Source: Clostridia bacterium (GTDB lineage Bacteria; Bacillota; Clostridia; Christensenellales; Pumilibacteraceae). Taken from it: a DNA stretch of 61,467 nucleotides. This document shows, one piece after another, positions 16,013 to 24,289 of this stretch; within the stretch, counting starts at the first letter, position 1, and each line of letters starts with the position of its first letter. Under the pieces are notes generated by a model, which did not search any database, had not been told where the DNA came from, and saw only the letters and a program-made list of their open reading frames with translations. The stretch is from NCBI GenBank assembly GCA_017500845.1, contig JAFVXY010000012.1, forward strand, positions 1 through 61,467. Reading direction: 5' to 3'. Position numbers and translations under genes: made by a program.

Positions 16013-16741
16013 ATGGAAGCGATAAAAATTGAAAATCTTACCAAAAAATACAAGGACGTAGTCGCAGTTGACGGTCTTTGCCTTACCGTTTTTGGCGGTG
16101 AGCTGTTTGCCTTGCTGGGCGTAAACGGGGCAGGCAAGACCACCACCATCAAAATGCTTTCGTGCCTAACCGCGCCCACAAGCGGTGACGCATTTTTGAT
16201 GGGCTACAGCGTAAGCAAGCAAGCCGCATCGGTCAAATCGCTGATTGCGGTATCCCCGCAGGAAACGGCTGTCGCGCCTGCGCTTACCGTGCAAGAAAAC
16301 CTGCGGCTTATGTGCGGAGTTCACGGCATAGGTGGCGACAAGCAGAATGCCAAGATTAAGGAGCTTACAAACAGTCTGGGGCTTGAGGGCGTGATAAACC
16401 GTAAGGCGGGTAAGCTTTCGGGCGGCTATAAGCGCAGACTAAGTATTGCAATGGCGCTTATCAGCGAGCCGAAGATACTTTTTCTTGACGAGCCTACTCT
16501 TGGGCTGGACGTGCTTGCGCGAAGCGAGCTGTGGGATATTGTTCGTTCGCTAAAGGGCAAGATTACCATAATTTTGACAACTCACTATATGGAAGAAGCC
16601 GAGGCGCTTGCCGACCGAATCGGTATTATGGGCGAGGGCAAGCTTCTTGTTGTCGGCGCGGCGCAGGAAATTAAGGACGCCGCTCACGCAGAGAGCTTAG
16701 AGCAAGCCTTCGTGACAATCGTAAAGGGGGGTGTAAAATGA
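16013..16741 (+). CDS. ABC transporter ATP-binding protein (ABC-2 exporter type)
   Basis: 242 aa. Walker A GVNGAGKTTTIK (about residues 39-50), Q-loop SPQE, signature LSGGYKRRLSIAMAL, Walker B ILFLDEPTLGLD, and the switch histidine in LTTHYMEEAE. This is the DrrA/CcmA-like class that powers ABC-2 permeases in export of drugs, lipids or polysaccharides. The gene lies between the TetR regulator and the permease; the permease start overlaps its stop (ATGA). Substrate unknown. Confidence 0.9.
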   Translation: MEAIKIENLTKKYKDVVAVDGLCLTVFGGELFALLGVNGAGKTTTIKMLSCLTAPTSGDAFLMGYSVSKQAASVKSLIAVSPQETAVAPALTVQENLRLMCGVHGIGGDKQNAKIKELTNSLGLEGVINRKAGKLSGGYKRRLSIAMALISEPKILFLDEPTLGLDVLARSELWDIVRSLKGKITIILTTHYMEEAEALADRIGIMGEGKLLVVGAAQEIKDAAHAESLEQAFVTIVKGGVK

Positions 16742-17469
16742 AAATGCTGACCTTTGCCAATCGTAACGCTAAAGAAATTCTTCGCGATCCGCTTAATTTG
16801 TGCTTTGGAATCGGCTTTCCCGTGGTGCTTATTTTGTTGCTTAGTGCAATTCAGGCAAGCATACCCGTCAGCCTTTTTGAGATAGAGCGTCTTGCCCCGG
16901 GTATTGCGGTTTTTGGAGGCTCGTTTATGACGCTGTTTTCCGCCACCATTATATCTAAGGATAGGCAAAGCTCGTTGCTTCAAAGGCTGTACACGACGCC
17001 GCTTAGACCCATAGACTTTATTCTCGGATACACGTTGCCCATGCTTCCGATTGCGATTGCGCAAAGCGTGATATGCTATGCCGTTGCAATTATTCTCGGG
17101 CTAAAATTGTCGGTAAATCTTTTGTACGCTATTGCGTTTACCGTACCGATTGCCGTTTTCTTTGTTGCTCTTGGACTGCTTTTTGGCAGCGTGCTAAACG
17201 ACAAGCAGGTGGGAGGAATTTGCGGCGCACTGCTTACCAATCTTTCGGCGTGGCTATCGGGGACGTGGTTCGACCTTCAGCTTGTAGGCGGCGCGTTTAA
17301 GGATATTGCGTACGCCTTGCCGTTCGTTCACGCCGTGGAGATGGAGCGAGCCGTGGTTGTAGGTAATTTTTTGGCGGCGATTCCACATTTATGGTGGGTG
17401 CTTGGGTACGCGACCATCGCGCTCGTTGCGGCGGTGTTGCTCTTTTTGCGACAGATGAAAAGGCAGTAA
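16738..17469 (+). CDS. ABC-2 type permease
   Basis: 243 aa with six predicted membrane helices and the typical ABC-2 layout: helix 1 after NAKEILRDPLNL, a periplasmic-side loop, helix 2 SFMTLFSATIISKDRQSSLLQRLYTTPLRP, then four further helices and a C-terminal RQMKRQ tail. The DRQSSLLQRLYTTPL segment is the coupling region that contacts the ATPase. It starts within the stop of the ATP-binding gene. The pair would form a homodimeric-type exporter under TetR control. Confidence 0.85.
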   Translation: MKMLTFANRNAKEILRDPLNLCFGIGFPVVLILLLSAIQASIPVSLFEIERLAPGIAVFGGSFMTLFSATIISKDRQSSLLQRLYTTPLRPIDFILGYTLPMLPIAIAQSVICYAVAIILGLKLSVNLLYAIAFTVPIAVFFVALGLLFGSVLNDKQVGGICGALLTNLSAWLSGTWFDLQLVGGAFKDIAYALPFVHAVEMERAVVVGNFLAAIPHLWWVLGYATIALVAAVLLFLRQMKRQ

Positions 17470-17647
17470 TAGCTGGCTCTGTAGCAAAGCCTAAAAATAG
17501 GACTTTTTTGCGAGAAACAACGGCATTGCACATAAAAGTACAAAATAGTGTAAAAAATTACAGAAATTTATAAAAAATCACCTTGCGTGAGGTATTGCTC
17601 GTTACGCCGGGTAATGCTATATAGTAGTCATCAAGGAGGTGAAAGCT

Positions 17648-18379
17648 ATGTCAAAATACACGACCGGAGAAATCGCAAGGCTGTGCGGCGTATCGGTGCG
17701 AACCGTTCAATATTACGACGACAGAGGAATCCTTGCACCCAGCGACCTGACTGAGGGCGGTCGCAGACTGTATAGCGAGGACGACCTTAGGCGTATGCGC
17801 ATCATTTGCTTTCTGCGCGAAGCCGGACTTCCAATCAGCAGCATCGCTGCTTTGCTTGCCGAAAAAAAGCCCGAAAGCATAATTTCGCTTTTGCTCGAAG
17901 AGCAGGAAAGCGTTTTGCGTGAGGAGCTGTCTAAGACCCAAGCAAAGCTTGAGCTTATTGAGGGCATTAAGAGCGAGCTAAAAGAGGTTAGGAATTTCTC
18001 GGTTGAATCTATCGGTGATATAGCACGCGTTATGAAAAACAAGGATAAACTCAAAAAAATGCGTCTTACTATGGTGTTTACGGGTATTCCCGTTACCGCA
18101 TTGCAGTGGACGTCCATAGTCCTGTGGATCACAAACGGACTTTGGTGGCTGTTCGTGATATGGGCTGCCGTTGCCATACCGTGGGGAATAGCTGTATCTA
18201 TCTATTACTTCAGGCACGTTGCGTACGTCTGCCCCGAATGTCACGAGGTGTTTAGGCCTAAATTAAAGGAAGCGTTCTGGGCATACCACACGCCCAAAAT
18301 GCGCCGTCTGACCTGCCCGAAATGTGGGCAAAAGCATCTGTGCGTTGAGATATACGCAGACAAAGAGCATAACGGCTAA
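17648..18379 (+). CDS. MerR-family regulator with membrane helices and C-terminal zinc ribbon
   Basis: 243 aa from ATG 17648 behind AAGGAGGTG; a GTG at 17639 lies inside the ribosome binding site and is not used. Residues 1-70 are a MerR winged helix (YTTGEIARLCGVSVRTVQYYDDRGILAPS...GGRRLYSEDDLRRM), then a coiled coil. Unusually, two hydrophobic helices follow (about 135-180: VTALQWTSIVLWITNGLWWLFVIWAAVAIPWG), then two CxxC pairs at 195/198 and 223/226 (CPEC, CPKC), a zinc ribbon. This is a membrane-tethered regulator that could sense at the membrane or an extracytoplasmic/cytosolic metal site. A -35-like TTGCTC (17595-17600) and TATAGT (17620-17625) are 19 bp apart, the long spacing MerR activators use, so autoregulation is plausible. 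Confidence 0.8.
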   Translation: MSKYTTGEIARLCGVSVRTVQYYDDRGILAPSDLTEGGRRLYSEDDLRRMRIICFLREAGLPISSIAALLAEKKPESIISLLLEEQESVLREELSKTQAKLELIEGIKSELKEVRNFSVESIGDIARVMKNKDKLKKMRLTMVFTGIPVTALQWTSIVLWITNGLWWLFVIWAAVAIPWGIAVSIYYFRHVAYVCPECHEVFRPKLKEAFWAYHTPKMRRLTCPKCGQKHLCVEIYADKEHNG

Positions 18380-18467
18380 GTACAAAAAACCGTCACCGTA
18401 TAGCCGTTTTCTAATCAAAGGCGGCAAAATAAGCTACGGATAACGGTAATATTAATGCACTTTAGTG

Positions 18468-18498
18468 GCGGCGCGGATTTTGTCCTCGCCGCTTTTTT
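18468..18498 (+). terminator. Intrinsic terminator after the MerR gene
   Basis: GCGGCG (18468-18473) pairs with CGCCGC (18487-18492), followed by six T. It lies between the convergent merR-type and CDF genes. Confidence 0.65.
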
Positions 18499-18552
18499 GC
18501 GTTATTTTTTTGCCGCTTTGGTTGTTGTTATATACGGGTAAAGTTCAAAAGG

Positions 18553-19695
18553 CTAATGCGAAAAGCCGTCGTACTCTACGGTAATAATCAATCTGTATTT
18601 TTTATCAATCGCGCTTACTGCGGCTTCGATTCGCTCCTTAATTTCTTCCTTAGATAGGTCGGCTTCGTAGGGGATAGCAATGTCAAAAAGGACGTTGGTG
18701 TGATTTTCGCCCCTTACCACTCTAAAATCGTGAATGGAGAATCTGGTGTCTATATCCCCAACGATTTTTTGTACGGCGCACTTAAGCTCGTTCACCTCGG
18801 GATTGTCAACCTCGACGGGGTCAAGGTGACCGGTAAGCACGATGGAGGTGTTTTCGGCAAAATCTCTTTCGATCTCGTCTATAAGCTCGTGCGAAACCAA
18901 AACGTCCACGCTTGCCGCTACCTCGATATGCACGCTTGCAAAAAACTTGTTTGCGCCGTAGCAGTAAACGCATAGGTCGTGTACCGAAAGTACACCATCG
19001 TATGCGAGAATTCTGTTCCTTATGTCCTTTATCATTTGCTTGTCGGGTGCCTTTCCTATAAGGTTAGAAAACGCTCCGCGCAAAATAACGATAGCCGACC
19101 ACGCAATAAACAGCGCAACGATTATGCCAACGTAGCCGTCTGCGTTATAGCCCGTGGCCGCGCTGATTATAAAGCAGGCAAGTGTTACGAGGGTAGAAAT
19201 GCTGTCGGTAAGACAGTCGATTGCGGTGGCAGAGAGTATGGTAGAATTGATTTTGCGAGCCGTTATTCGGTAATACAAAAACAGCGAAAATTTTACTAAG
19301 ATAGAGGCGGCAAGGACGGCAATTATCCAATACGAAAACACCACTCCCGTGGGGTTTATAATTTTTTCAATAGATTCGCGCACGGTGTTGACCGCCACAA
19401 ACAAAATCAAAAAGGCAACGGACAACGAGCATATGTATTCAATTCTTTCGTGACCAAAGGGATGCTCCTTGTCGGGCGGCTTTGACGAAAGCTTAAACGA
19501 GATTAGCGACACAACCGAGCTTCCGCAATCGGTAAGATTGTTCAGCCCGTCTGCCACTACCGAAATCAACCCAAAAAGGCTTCCAACCACGATTTTCGTC
19601 GTTGCAAGCAAAACGTTTGCAATAATACCAATTAGGCTTGCTATTTTTCCGCGCAAGCTTGCGGCTTTTGCCTTGCAATTTTCCACGTACTGCAC
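18553..19695 (-). CDS. Cation diffusion facilitator (CDF) family metal transporter
   Basis: 380 aa with six membrane helices in the N-terminal ~220 residues and a cytoplasmic C-terminal domain. Helix 2 holds VADGLNNLTDCGSS and helix 5 TAIDCLTDS, giving the Asp/Asn metal site pattern; HPFGHER is the family's loop motif between helices 2 and 3. The C-terminal domain (ALSVHDLCVYCYG..., then a second similar unit) is longer than usual and looks like two ferredoxin-like repeats. CDF proteins exchange cytoplasmic Zn, Fe, Mn or Co for protons. The chosen GTG at 19695 has only a weak AAAAGGT-type site upstream, so the start could be a few codons later. Confidence 0.85.
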   Translation of the reverse strand: MQYVENCKAKAASLRGKIASLIGIIANVLLATTKIVVGSLFGLISVVADGLNNLTDCGSSVVSLISFKLSSKPPDKEHPFGHERIEYICSLSVAFLILFVAVNTVRESIEKIINPTGVVFSYWIIAVLAASILVKFSLFLYYRITARKINSTILSATAIDCLTDSISTLVTLACFIISAATGYNADGYVGIIVALFIAWSAIVILRGAFSNLIGKAPDKQMIKDIRNRILAYDGVLSVHDLCVYCYGANKFFASVHIEVAASVDVLVSHELIDEIERDFAENTSIVLTGHLDPVEVDNPEVNELKCAVQKIVGDIDTRFSIHDFRVVRGENHTNVLFDIAIPYEADLSKEEIKERIEAAVSAIDKKYRLIITVEYDGFSH

Positions 19696-19739
19696 CCCGT
19701 CTTGTTGTGACTTGACCTTTTCCGTCTACTATATATTTT

Positions 19740-20044
19740 ATATATGACTAAATTATAACACAAATTTATAAAAAAACAATATCTTTCGCCGCATTAAATC
19801 TTGTAAAAATTAAATTTTAATTTTTAACATATTCATTATTTCAAAGATTCTTGGGGTAACAATGGAGGAGCTATTTCAAGAAGAATAATATATTGAAAAG
19901 AATTGTAATATTCAAGAAGACTCAATTAACGCCCCCCTTTTTTAAGTTTGTAAGGGTTAAGATTGGCAGAGGCGGTCGATGCGAGATGCGGACGGATAAA
20001 ATTTGAAAGATAAAAAAGAAATGTTCCTGTCGTTTATGATATGG
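19740..20044. other. AT-rich intergenic stretch, no gene seen
   Basis: It holds the AT-rich upstream region of the CDF gene and short stop-interrupted frames only. No ribosome binding site is followed by a credible coding run, and I see no copy of the repeat families found elsewhere. Confidence 0.5.
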
Positions 20045-20077
20045 ACAAAAAAACAGCACCACGTGGGTGCTATTTTT
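20045..20077. terminator. Bidirectional terminator downstream of the first XRE gene
   Basis: AGCACC (20055-20060) pairs with GGTGCT (20066-20071) and runs of A and T flank both sides; on the minus strand the hairpin is followed by seven T, ending the XRE transcript. Confidence 0.6.
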
Positions 20078-20146
20078 GGTTTTTATTGGTCTTTGTCTTT
20101 TGGGGTCACCGTTTTTTCGGCACATATTTTTTAGGGGGGGAAGGTC

Positions 20147-20563
20147 TTATTCAAAAAGCAAATCGTCGATGGTGCAACCAAAATAATCGGCGATTTCAAT
20201 TAGCTTTTGAAGGCTGGGCAGGGTTCCGTTTTTCCATCTGCTTAAGCTTATTCTTGCGAGGCTTAGCTCCTTACAAAGCTTTCTGCCCGATATTTTCTTG
20301 GCGCGCATAAGCGCAAGCAAATTACTATAAAATGCTTGGCTGTCTATCGTATACGGCTTGAAGCGGTTATCGTCGCTTCTTTCAAGCAAATAATCAATGC
20401 TTACCTCAAGGTAATTGGCAAGTTTAATAAGAGTCGGCAGGCTGGGATACCTGTGTCTGTATTTATAAAAGGTGTTCTCCGAAATGATTTCATCAAACAA
20501 GCTTTGCGTTGTTTTACCTTGCTCTTCCAAAATATTCAAAACAAAATCTATAAAATCCATCAT
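20147..20563 (-). CDS. XRE-family regulator with two helix-turn-helix domains (SLOG module 1)
   Basis: 138 aa from ATG 20563. Alternatives are ATG 20560 and ATG 20599; no site has a good ribosome binding site, and 20563 leaves a complete N-terminal domain. Two HTH domains are stacked: residues ~4-62 (DFIDFVLNILEEQGKTTQSL...YKYRHRYPSLPTLIKLANYLEVSIDYLL) and ~75-137 (FYSNLLALMRAKKISGRKLCKEL...LSRWKNGTLPSLQKLIEIADYFGCTIDDLLF). The second is a canonical XRE fold with SRWKNG in the recognition region. The gene is divergent from a SLOG-fold protein, the same arrangement as at 55.6-56.4 kb. It probably represses that neighbour through the inverted and direct repeats between them. Confidence 0.8.
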   Translation of the reverse strand: MMDFIDFVLNILEEQGKTTQSLFDEIISENTFYKYRHRYPSLPTLIKLANYLEVSIDYLLERSDDNRFKPYTIDSQAFYSNLLALMRAKKISGRKLCKELSLARISLSRWKNGTLPSLQKLIEIADYFGCTIDDLLFE

Positions 20564-20607
20564 AAGCACAATTTTCCCGACAAAAAGTATTATTTCCATA
20601 ATATTAT

Positions 20608-20659
20608 TGCCTAATATGATGCCATATTGCTTGCAACTGCCTAATTAGTGTCCTATAAT
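20608..20659 (+). promoter_or_regulatory. Promoter and candidate operators of SLOG gene 1
   Basis: TTGCAA (20631-20636), 17-bp spacer, TATAAT (20654-20659). Upstream of the -35 box lies the inverted repeat AATATG-ATGC-CATATT (20613-20628). The octamer TGCCTAAT occurs twice, at 20608-20615 and 20638-20645, on either side of the -35 box. These are candidate sites for the two-HTH regulator. Confidence 0.55.
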
Positions 20660-20680
20660 AAGGTCAGCGAGGTGAGAATT

Positions 20681-21190
20681 ATGGAAAGAGAAAAAACAGC
20701 CTGCCTTACGGGACATAGACCAAAATATTTACCGTGGGGTTATAATGAAGATTTTGATAGCTGCTTAAAATTCAAAAAAGATGTACGCGAGATTTTCTGT
20801 GATGTGATGGCACGTGGCATAAATTGTTTTTTGACGGGCATGGCGGAGGGGTTTGATATGATAGGTGCCGAGGTGCTTATTGATTTACGAAAAAAGAATA
20901 AGTGGATCAAAATCATAGCAGTCGTTCCTTGCAAAGGGCAGGAATTAAAGTGGACTAACGAGCAACAAAAAAGATACTGCAAAATTCTAAAAAAATGTGA
21001 TGAGGTGATAGTTCTATCGCAAGGTTATACGCCAACGTGTATGCACGAAAGAAATAAATATATGGTAGAGCATTCAAGGGTGGTTATCGCTTGTTACAAC
21101 GGTAGACCCAGTGGAACGGGAAAGACGATAAAATTTGCCTCGCGGGCGGGGTGTGATATTCGCGTTATAAATCCTGAGGATTATATATAG
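20681..21190 (+). CDS. SLOG-fold protein, DUF1273/YpsA-like (module 1)
   Basis: 169 aa from ATG 20681 behind GAGGTGAG. It opens with ACLTGHRPKYLPWGYNE, the DUF1273 'TGHR' motif, continues with FLTGMAEGFDMIGAEVLIDL, then a Rossmann-like strand IIAVVPC, DEVIVLSQGYTPTCMHERNKYMVEHSRVVIACYNG and GTGKTIKFASRAG. SLOG proteins bind nucleotides or NAD-like ligands (YpsA/GpsB in Bacillus, TIR-associated sensors elsewhere). The divergent XRE gene and the second such pair at 55.6 kb suggest a small mobile sensing or conflict module. Ligand and target are unknown. Confidence 0.8.
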   Translation: MEREKTACLTGHRPKYLPWGYNEDFDSCLKFKKDVREIFCDVMARGINCFLTGMAEGFDMIGAEVLIDLRKKNKWIKIIAVVPCKGQELKWTNEQQKRYCKILKKCDEVIVLSQGYTPTCMHERNKYMVEHSRVVIACYNGRPSGTGKTIKFASRAGCDIRVINPEDYI

Positions 21191-21219
21191 CGATATTTAG
21201 AATTATGTTTCGGTGCAAG

Positions 21220-21790
21220 ATAGGCATATTTAGCAGACCCACGCCCGCCGCGCCCACAAACAGGCTGTGCTTGCCCCACTAGATCCTTCGCTTCGCTCTA
21301 GGATGACACGTGGGGCAAAAGGGCTTTCGTGGTTGCGCAATGTCAAAGATGGGTCTCTTCCTCAGTCTCGCTTAACGCCATGGCAGCTCCCTCGTCAGAT
21401 GGAGCTATTATAAGGTTGAAATTTTTAGTTTCTGCGCGGAATTGGATTGCTCAGCGTAAAGACACAATCGCGCCCACAAACAGGCTGTGCCTGCCCCACT
21501 GTCATCCCGCACGCGCAAGCGAAGGATCTAGTGGGGGCGGTTCCGTGTTGTCTTAATTACTACAAGACAATCCCGTAGTCGGCTACGCACTCAGCTCCCT
21601 TATGCTCTAGGGAGCCTCTGTAAGGTTGTTTTTTTATTAGTTTTTGCGCAAGAGTGGCTTGTTTACCATACCCACTCCTGCTGCGCCCAAAAAGAAGCTA
21701 TGCTTCCCCGCGAGATCGGATGCAACGCATCGCCCTACGGATTCGACTACGCTTAGGATGAAAGTGGGGCGGGAGTGAAACTTTGCGGAC
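21220..21790. repeat. Large repeat cluster, no gene
   Basis: No coding region is supported here. In order it holds: hairpin module CAGGC/GCTTG near 21262; an inverted copy of the CCCCACT...GGATGACA hairpin element (21274-21315); a block shared with 56554-56640 (21351-21436, CTCAGTCTCGCTT...GGAGCTATTATAAGG); CAGGC/GCCTG near 21481; a forward TGTCATCC...GGATCT element (21494-21537); and a block shared with 45724-45811 (21564-21652) containing CGTAG/CTACG and GCTCCC/GGGAGC hairpins. Confidence 0.8.
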
Positions 21791-21815
21791 AAGGGCGGCA
21801 AGGGGTTGCTTACGG

Positions 21816-21844
21816 TTGCAAAACGTAGAATATTGTGCTATAAT
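21816..21844 (+). promoter_or_regulatory. Promoter of the DUF1576 gene
   Basis: TTGCAA (21816-21821), 17-bp spacer, TATAAT (21839-21844). Confidence 0.7.
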
Positions 21845-21866
21845 AGCATAACTGAGAGGGGACGTT

Positions 21867-23318
21867 ATGGAGCACATGACACATATAACTCACGTGCCGC
21901 CGATGCAAACGGTGTTGCACGAGCATGAGCAAAAGCGCAATTATAGGATAATAATTTTGTACACGCTGTTTTTGTCGGTAGCGTTTTTGATTGCCGGGCT
22001 TGTTGCGGCATTGATTACGCACGAAACGGCGTTTTTGGCAAATCTAATGCGAATATTCACCTCGCCGTCCAAGCTTGTAACCGACTATTATGCGCTTGGC
22101 GGACTTGCCGCAACGCTGTTCAACGTGGCGATTTGCGGACTGTCGTGCAACCTTATAATAATAATCAGCCACACAAAGGCTAATGCGACCACGTTTGCGG
22201 GCTATATGCTGGTTGTGGCGCATTGCTTTTACGGACTTAACTTTCTTAATATGTGGCCGTCCATTCTGGGCGTGGTGGTATATTGCCTCGTGACAAAGCG
22301 TCACATCAGCGAGAACGTACATATTGCATTTTTCTCGACTGCGCTGGCGCCCTTTATCAGCGAATTTTTGTTCAGATATACGCTGGGCGAAATGTTTTCT
22401 ACCGGCAATCCGCAGGTTACCGTGCTTGGTATAATCCTCGCCGTGCTTTTGGGACTTGCTTCGGGCTTTGTCGTTCCTGCTTTGCTTCCTGGTACGACGG
22501 CAATGCACCGCGGCTTTAATATGTACAAGGCAGGACTTGCAATCGGTATTTTGGGAATTTTCCTCAACGCTTTTCTTTTTGAAAACTTGGGACTGGAAAG
22601 CTCGACCACCGTTACGGTGGAGAACGAGGCGTACTATGCGCTTCGTTACGCCTATCGCGGCTTTATCAATATTTTTCTTGCCGTGATTTTTGTTTCGACG
22701 TTGACGGTAGGATTTTTCCTTAACGGTCGTTCGTTTCACGGCTACGGCAAGCTGTGGAAATGCACCGGCTACGGCGTGGACTTTATAGACAAATTCAAGA
22801 TGCCGCTTTGCCTCGTGAATATTGGCATCTACGGCTTGTGCATTATGGCGTACCTTAATATCGTTTTTATTTTGCCCGAGATTTTTTCGGCACTCCCAAA
22901 GGGTGTTGGCTTTACCGGCGCAACAACGGGTGTCGTTTTTGCCGCCCTTACCTTTGCCGCAGACGGTCAACAGCCGCGCACCGTGTTCCCCATAGTGGTG
23001 GGATATGCCACCCTTTTTGGCTTGGTGTGTGCCATTTGCGCAATTGCAAAGCTCCAAATTCCGTGGACGCTGTCCTCGCAGGCGTATATCAACGGACTTG
23101 CGTTCGCCACAGGTCTTTGCCCCTTTGCGGGCAAGTACGGCTTTAGGGTGGGTGTGCTTGCGGGCTTTTTGAGCGCAGTAATCTGCACCTCGACCGCAAC
23201 CATGCACGGTGGCTTCGTGCTTTACAACGGCGGCTTTACGGCAGGACTTACTGCTCTTGTGCTGTTGCCCATACTTGACTTTTACAAGGTTAAGCCGAGG
23301 TTCGATACCGATATGTAA
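21867..23318 (+). CDS. DUF1576-type polytopic membrane protein
   Basis: 483 aa with about eleven to twelve hydrophobic helices, the usual size of the clostridial DUF1576 family. Recognisable stretches include VVPALLPGTTAMHRGFNMYKAGLAIGILG and, near the C-terminus, TSTATMHGGFVLYNGGFTAGLTALVLLPILD: two similar 'MHxGFxxYxxG' segments that suggest internal duplication of an inverted-repeat transporter-like fold. The start ATG 21867 follows GAGAGGGG. The N-terminal ~35 residues are hydrophilic and His-rich (HMTHITHVPP). Function unknown. The acyltransferase gene follows after 44 bp and may be co-transcribed. Confidence 0.75.
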   Translation: MEHMTHITHVPPMQTVLHEHEQKRNYRIIILYTLFLSVAFLIAGLVAALITHETAFLANLMRIFTSPSKLVTDYYALGGLAATLFNVAICGLSCNLIIIISHTKANATTFAGYMLVVAHCFYGLNFLNMWPSILGVVVYCLVTKRHISENVHIAFFSTALAPFISEFLFRYTLGEMFSTGNPQVTVLGIILAVLLGLASGFVVPALLPGTTAMHRGFNMYKAGLAIGILGIFLNAFLFENLGLESSTTVTVENEAYYALRYAYRGFINIFLAVIFVSTLTVGFFLNGRSFHGYGKLWKCTGYGVDFIDKFKMPLCLVNIGIYGLCIMAYLNIVFILPEIFSALPKGVGFTGATTGVVFAALTFAADGQQPRTVFPIVVGYATLFGLVCAICAIAKLQIPWTLSSQAYINGLAFATGLCPFAGKYGFRVGVLAGFLSAVICTSTATMHGGFVLYNGGFTAGLTALVLLPILDFYKVKPRFDTDM

Positions 23319-23362
23319 AAATGGCAATACGTTTGCGAGTTTTTATATCAAAAGGAGATTTA

Positions 23363-24187
23363 ATGTACTACAGGCACAATTTGAATTACGAATACCCAGA
23401 GCGCAGTGACGAGCATATGATTACGGTTAAGCATTTGCGCGACACCCATTTTGACGAGAATTATCCGTACTATCCGCGCGGCTTTTGGCACAAGTTTAAG
23501 CGCGCCGTGCTGTGGATTTTGCTCAACCTTGTTGTTTTTCTCGTTTGCACAATAAGGCACGGAGTAAGAATAAAGGGCAGAAAAAATATTGCTAAGCACA
23601 AAAAAGAGTTCAAGGACGGAGCAATTACAATCGCCAACCACGTGTTTATGTGGGACTATATTTGCGTGCTAAAGGCAATTCGTCCAAGATTACAATATCA
23701 CCCGGGCTGGAAAACAAACTTCGAGGGGCCCAACGGCCCGCTTATTCGCTGGGTGGGCGGAATCCCCATTCCAACCGACAATATGCGTGCAATGGCGAAG
23801 TTCCAGATGGCAATCGGTGACGTACTAAAGGACAAAAACTGGCTGCACTTTTTTCCCGAGGGATCGATGTGGTTTTACTACCCCGACGTTCGCCCCTTCA
23901 AAAAGGCGGTGTTTAAGTATGCGGTAAGATTCAACCGTCCCGTTATTCCCATGGGGTTTTCGTTCAGACCGCCTAAGGGCTTGCGTAAGCTGATAAGCAA
24001 AAAGCCGCTTGTTACCCTTACCGTCGGCGAGCCGCTTTATCCCGATAAGACCCTACCGCAAAACGAGGCTATCGACAAGCTCCACGCCGAGGCATACCAC
24101 GCCGTACAGGGCTTGTGCGGAATCCACCCCGGCGACCCCACCTACAACACCGATCAAAACATCGACAACTACAAATCCACAATGTAG
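23363..24187 (+). CDS. 1-acyl-glycerol-3-phosphate acyltransferase-like protein (PlsC family)
   Basis: 274 aa from ATG 23363 behind AAAAGGAG. A membrane helix (VLWILLNLVVFLVCTI, ~residues 43-58) precedes the acyltransferase motifs: NHVFMWDY (His-x4-Asp, motif I), a middle GGIPIPTDN, FPEGSMWFY (motif III) and a proline-containing VIPMGFSF (motif IV). The enzyme would esterify a lipid intermediate with a fatty acyl group at the cytoplasmic face of the membrane. The C-terminal ~40 residues are polar (HPGDPTYNTDQNIDNYKSTM) and not part of the family core. It ends 45 bp before a bidirectional terminator. Confidence 0.85.
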   Translation: MYYRHNLNYEYPERSDEHMITVKHLRDTHFDENYPYYPRGFWHKFKRAVLWILLNLVVFLVCTIRHGVRIKGRKNIAKHKKEFKDGAITIANHVFMWDYICVLKAIRPRLQYHPGWKTNFEGPNGPLIRWVGGIPIPTDNMRAMAKFQMAIGDVLKDKNWLHFFPEGSMWFYYPDVRPFKKAVFKYAVRFNRPVIPMGFSFRPPKGLRKLISKKPLVTLTVGEPLYPDKTLPQNEAIDKLHAEAYHAVQGLCGIHPGDPTYNTDQNIDNYKSTM

Positions 24188-24231
24188 CAAAACGGCAATA
24201 CGTTTGCACGGTTTTATGTAAAGACAGCAAC

Positions 24232-24264
24232 AAAAACGGACGTACAAAATATACGTCCGTTTTT
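24232..24264. terminator. Bidirectional terminator between convergent genes
   Basis: AAAAACGGACGTA (24232-24244) pairs with TACGTCCGTTTTT (24252-24264), 13 bp, with T-runs on both strands. It serves the acyltransferase gene and the minus-strand Cys/His-rich gene. Confidence 0.85.
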
Positions 24265-24289
24265 TACTGCTATCAGCGACGGCTAATTG

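Noticed and set aside
19922-20125. 67-codon minus-strand frame upstream of the CDF gene
   Set aside because: No ribosome binding site, low-complexity composition, and it runs across the terminator hairpin at 20055-20071.
22044-23327. Very long open frame on the minus strand opposite the DUF1576 gene
   Set aside because: It lies opposite a plausible polytopic membrane protein, has arginine/lysine/histidine-heavy composition, no ribosome binding site and no recognisable motif. It is a shadow of the real gene.
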